Made by a program: the position numbers and the translations under genes
In this document: positions 63,290-64,000 of the stretch, piece by piece
How the letters are laid out: each line of letters begins with the position of its first letter
Numbering within the stretch: position 1 is the stretch's first letter
The notes under the pieces: generated by a model
Seen by the model: the letters and a program-made list of their open reading frames with translations, nothing else
Told to the model about the DNA's origin: nothing
The model's database searches: none
Assembly (NCBI RefSeq): GCF_003860405.1
Contig: NZ_CP034170.1
Location: 62,001-126,000 of the forward strand
Reading direction: 5' to 3'
Source of the DNA: Nakamurella antarctica
GTDB taxonomy: Bacteria > Actinomycetota > Actinomycetes > Mycobacteriales > Nakamurellaceae
Length of the DNA: 64,000 nt

Positions 63290-63589
63290 GTGAACAAGGT
63301 GAAGAGCCTCAGCCCGCACCTTTGTTCGCTTAAGTGGTGGATGCGCCTGCGGTTCAGCCGGCCGGGCCGACCTCTAGTAGCAGGCGATTCCGTGGGCTTG
63401 CCTGATGGCAGTCGGGTTGTCCTGGCAAAGGACTGGGATCAGATGACCATCCAGGACCTGCGTGAGTTAGGTGCGGGACCGGGGAGCCAGCCAGACTTCT
63501 ATGTCCCATTCCCACCGGGTATCCGCGCGCCGAGTCGTCGAGCTTTTCAACGTCGCACCCGCCGCACGGCCAAACGCCGTACTACGTAA
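63290..63589 (+). CDS. Small protein with PDFYVPFPPG tail
   Basis: About 99 residues from GTG 63290 (ATG 63341 possible). SRPGRPLVAGDSVGLPDGSRVVLAKDWDQMTIQDLRELGAG precedes the tail SQPDFYVPFPPGIRAPSRRA and a basic FQRRTRRTAKRR end. The tail recurs at 59660-59764. The basic end could bind nucleic acid. Family unknown. Confidence 0.45.
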   Translation: MNKVKSLSPHLCSLKWWMRLRFSRPGRPLVAGDSVGLPDGSRVVLAKDWDQMTIQDLRELGAGPGSQPDFYVPFPPGIRAPSRRAFQRRTRRTAKRRTT

Positions 63590-63885
63590 CCGATAGGTAA
63601 AACCCGTTCCGGCGTAACCTCGGCACCAACGGCTGAAGCAGAAGATGGAAACTAATCCCGCCTAGCGTTCAGGAGCGAACGAGTGAGTGCGAGGCAGGGG
63701 AGGTCCGTCCGCTGTGGTGGGTGTTGTGATGGTGGCCAGTTGGTCCTCGGTCCGGTCTTCAACGTCTGATTTGCCCACAGGCCCGGGTTGCAGGTCCAGC
63801 GACCAGATAATTTTTGGAGACCCTTAGGTCCGGGGAAATCGACACGTAGAACGCGGCGGCACGGTGTAAAGGAAGTCGTGTCACG
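63476..63885 (+). repeat. About 400-bp direct duplication, copy 2
   Basis: Matches 59640-60065 over its length, with the same block order. Includes the 3' end of the small gene at 63290. Confidence 0.8.
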
Positions 63886-63985
63886 CGGACACTGTAAAGA
63901 AACCTCCAACATCATCCGGACACGAGTTCCCTTACAACACAAAGCGAATGGAACGGTAACGATTGTTCGAGGTCGTTATGCCCGG
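63850..63985 (+). repeat. IS-terminus-like repeat, copy B
   Basis: CACGGTGTAAAGGAAGTCG, CACGCGGACACTGTAAAG, CCGGACACGAG, CGAATGGAACGGTAACGATT in the order of copy A. The window ends 15 bp later, so associated genes may lie beyond. Confidence 0.65.
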
Positions 63986-64000
63986 ACACGGAGCAACTGG

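Overview
The window is chromosomal DNA of a mid-to-high GC actinomycete. Actinobacterial traits include a mycothiol-dependent maleylpyruvate-isomerase-like protein, a Zur-type Fur regulator, a CydABDC operon with separate cydD and cydC, a CU044_5270-like ECF operon, a DrrAB-like exporter and many GTG/TTG starts. The genus cannot be fixed from the sequence alone. No rRNA, tRNA or CRISPR array was found.

Region 1 (1-20,866) is a catabolic island, probably for a 6-deoxy sugar or sugar acid. It carries AraC and GntR/FCD regulators, an ABC sugar importer without its own ATPase (the binding-protein gene has a one-base frameshift), an L-fucose-dehydrogenase-like aldo/keto reductase, two enolase-superfamily dehydratase-like enzymes, an L-rhamnose-mutarotase-like protein, an RraA-like aldolase, a COG3618 lactonase-like amidohydrolase, an SDR, and two Gfo/Idh/MocA oxidoreductases. 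Lactone formation, lactone hydrolysis, dehydration and retro-aldol cleavage are all represented, as in non-phosphorylative L-fucose/L-rhamnose degradation. Inserted in the same tightly overlapping operon is an unusual module: a CaiB-type CoA transferase, two MaoC-like hydratases and a solute-binding-protein fold without a signal peptide.

Region 2 (20,870-35,610) is mixed. A nuclease-like gene (AbiEi-like N-terminus, DUF559/Vsr-like C-terminus) is flanked by two copies of a 63-bp palindromic element that occurs four times in the window. Then come an LLM flavoenzyme, a candidate parS site, a DHA2 MFS exporter, zur, a frameshifted NRAMP transporter, a membrane-anchored beta-propeller protein, a D-threonine-aldolase-like enzyme, a DkgA-like reductase, gntP-gntK and a DrrAB-like ABC exporter.

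Region 3 (36,184-49,413) holds core metabolism: a maltose/maltodextrin ABC operon with GH13 enzyme (malE-F-G-K-amylase) and the cytochrome bd operon cydA-B-D-C.

Region 4 (49,414-64,000) is degraded accessory DNA: a RecA/DnaB-like ATPase with an altered Walker A, small hypothetical and membrane genes, a dead serine resolvase, an intact IS256-family element with an 8-bp target duplication, an ECF-sigma operon, an approximately 400-bp duplicated block and several copies of an IS-terminus-like repeat.

Two themes cut across the window. Five unrelated genes carry 15-bp tandem repeats at or near one end; four of them clearly add pentapeptide repeats to the protein. Two genes (7,969 and 25,702) are each broken by the loss of one base near homopolymer runs, which may be real decay or assembly error.
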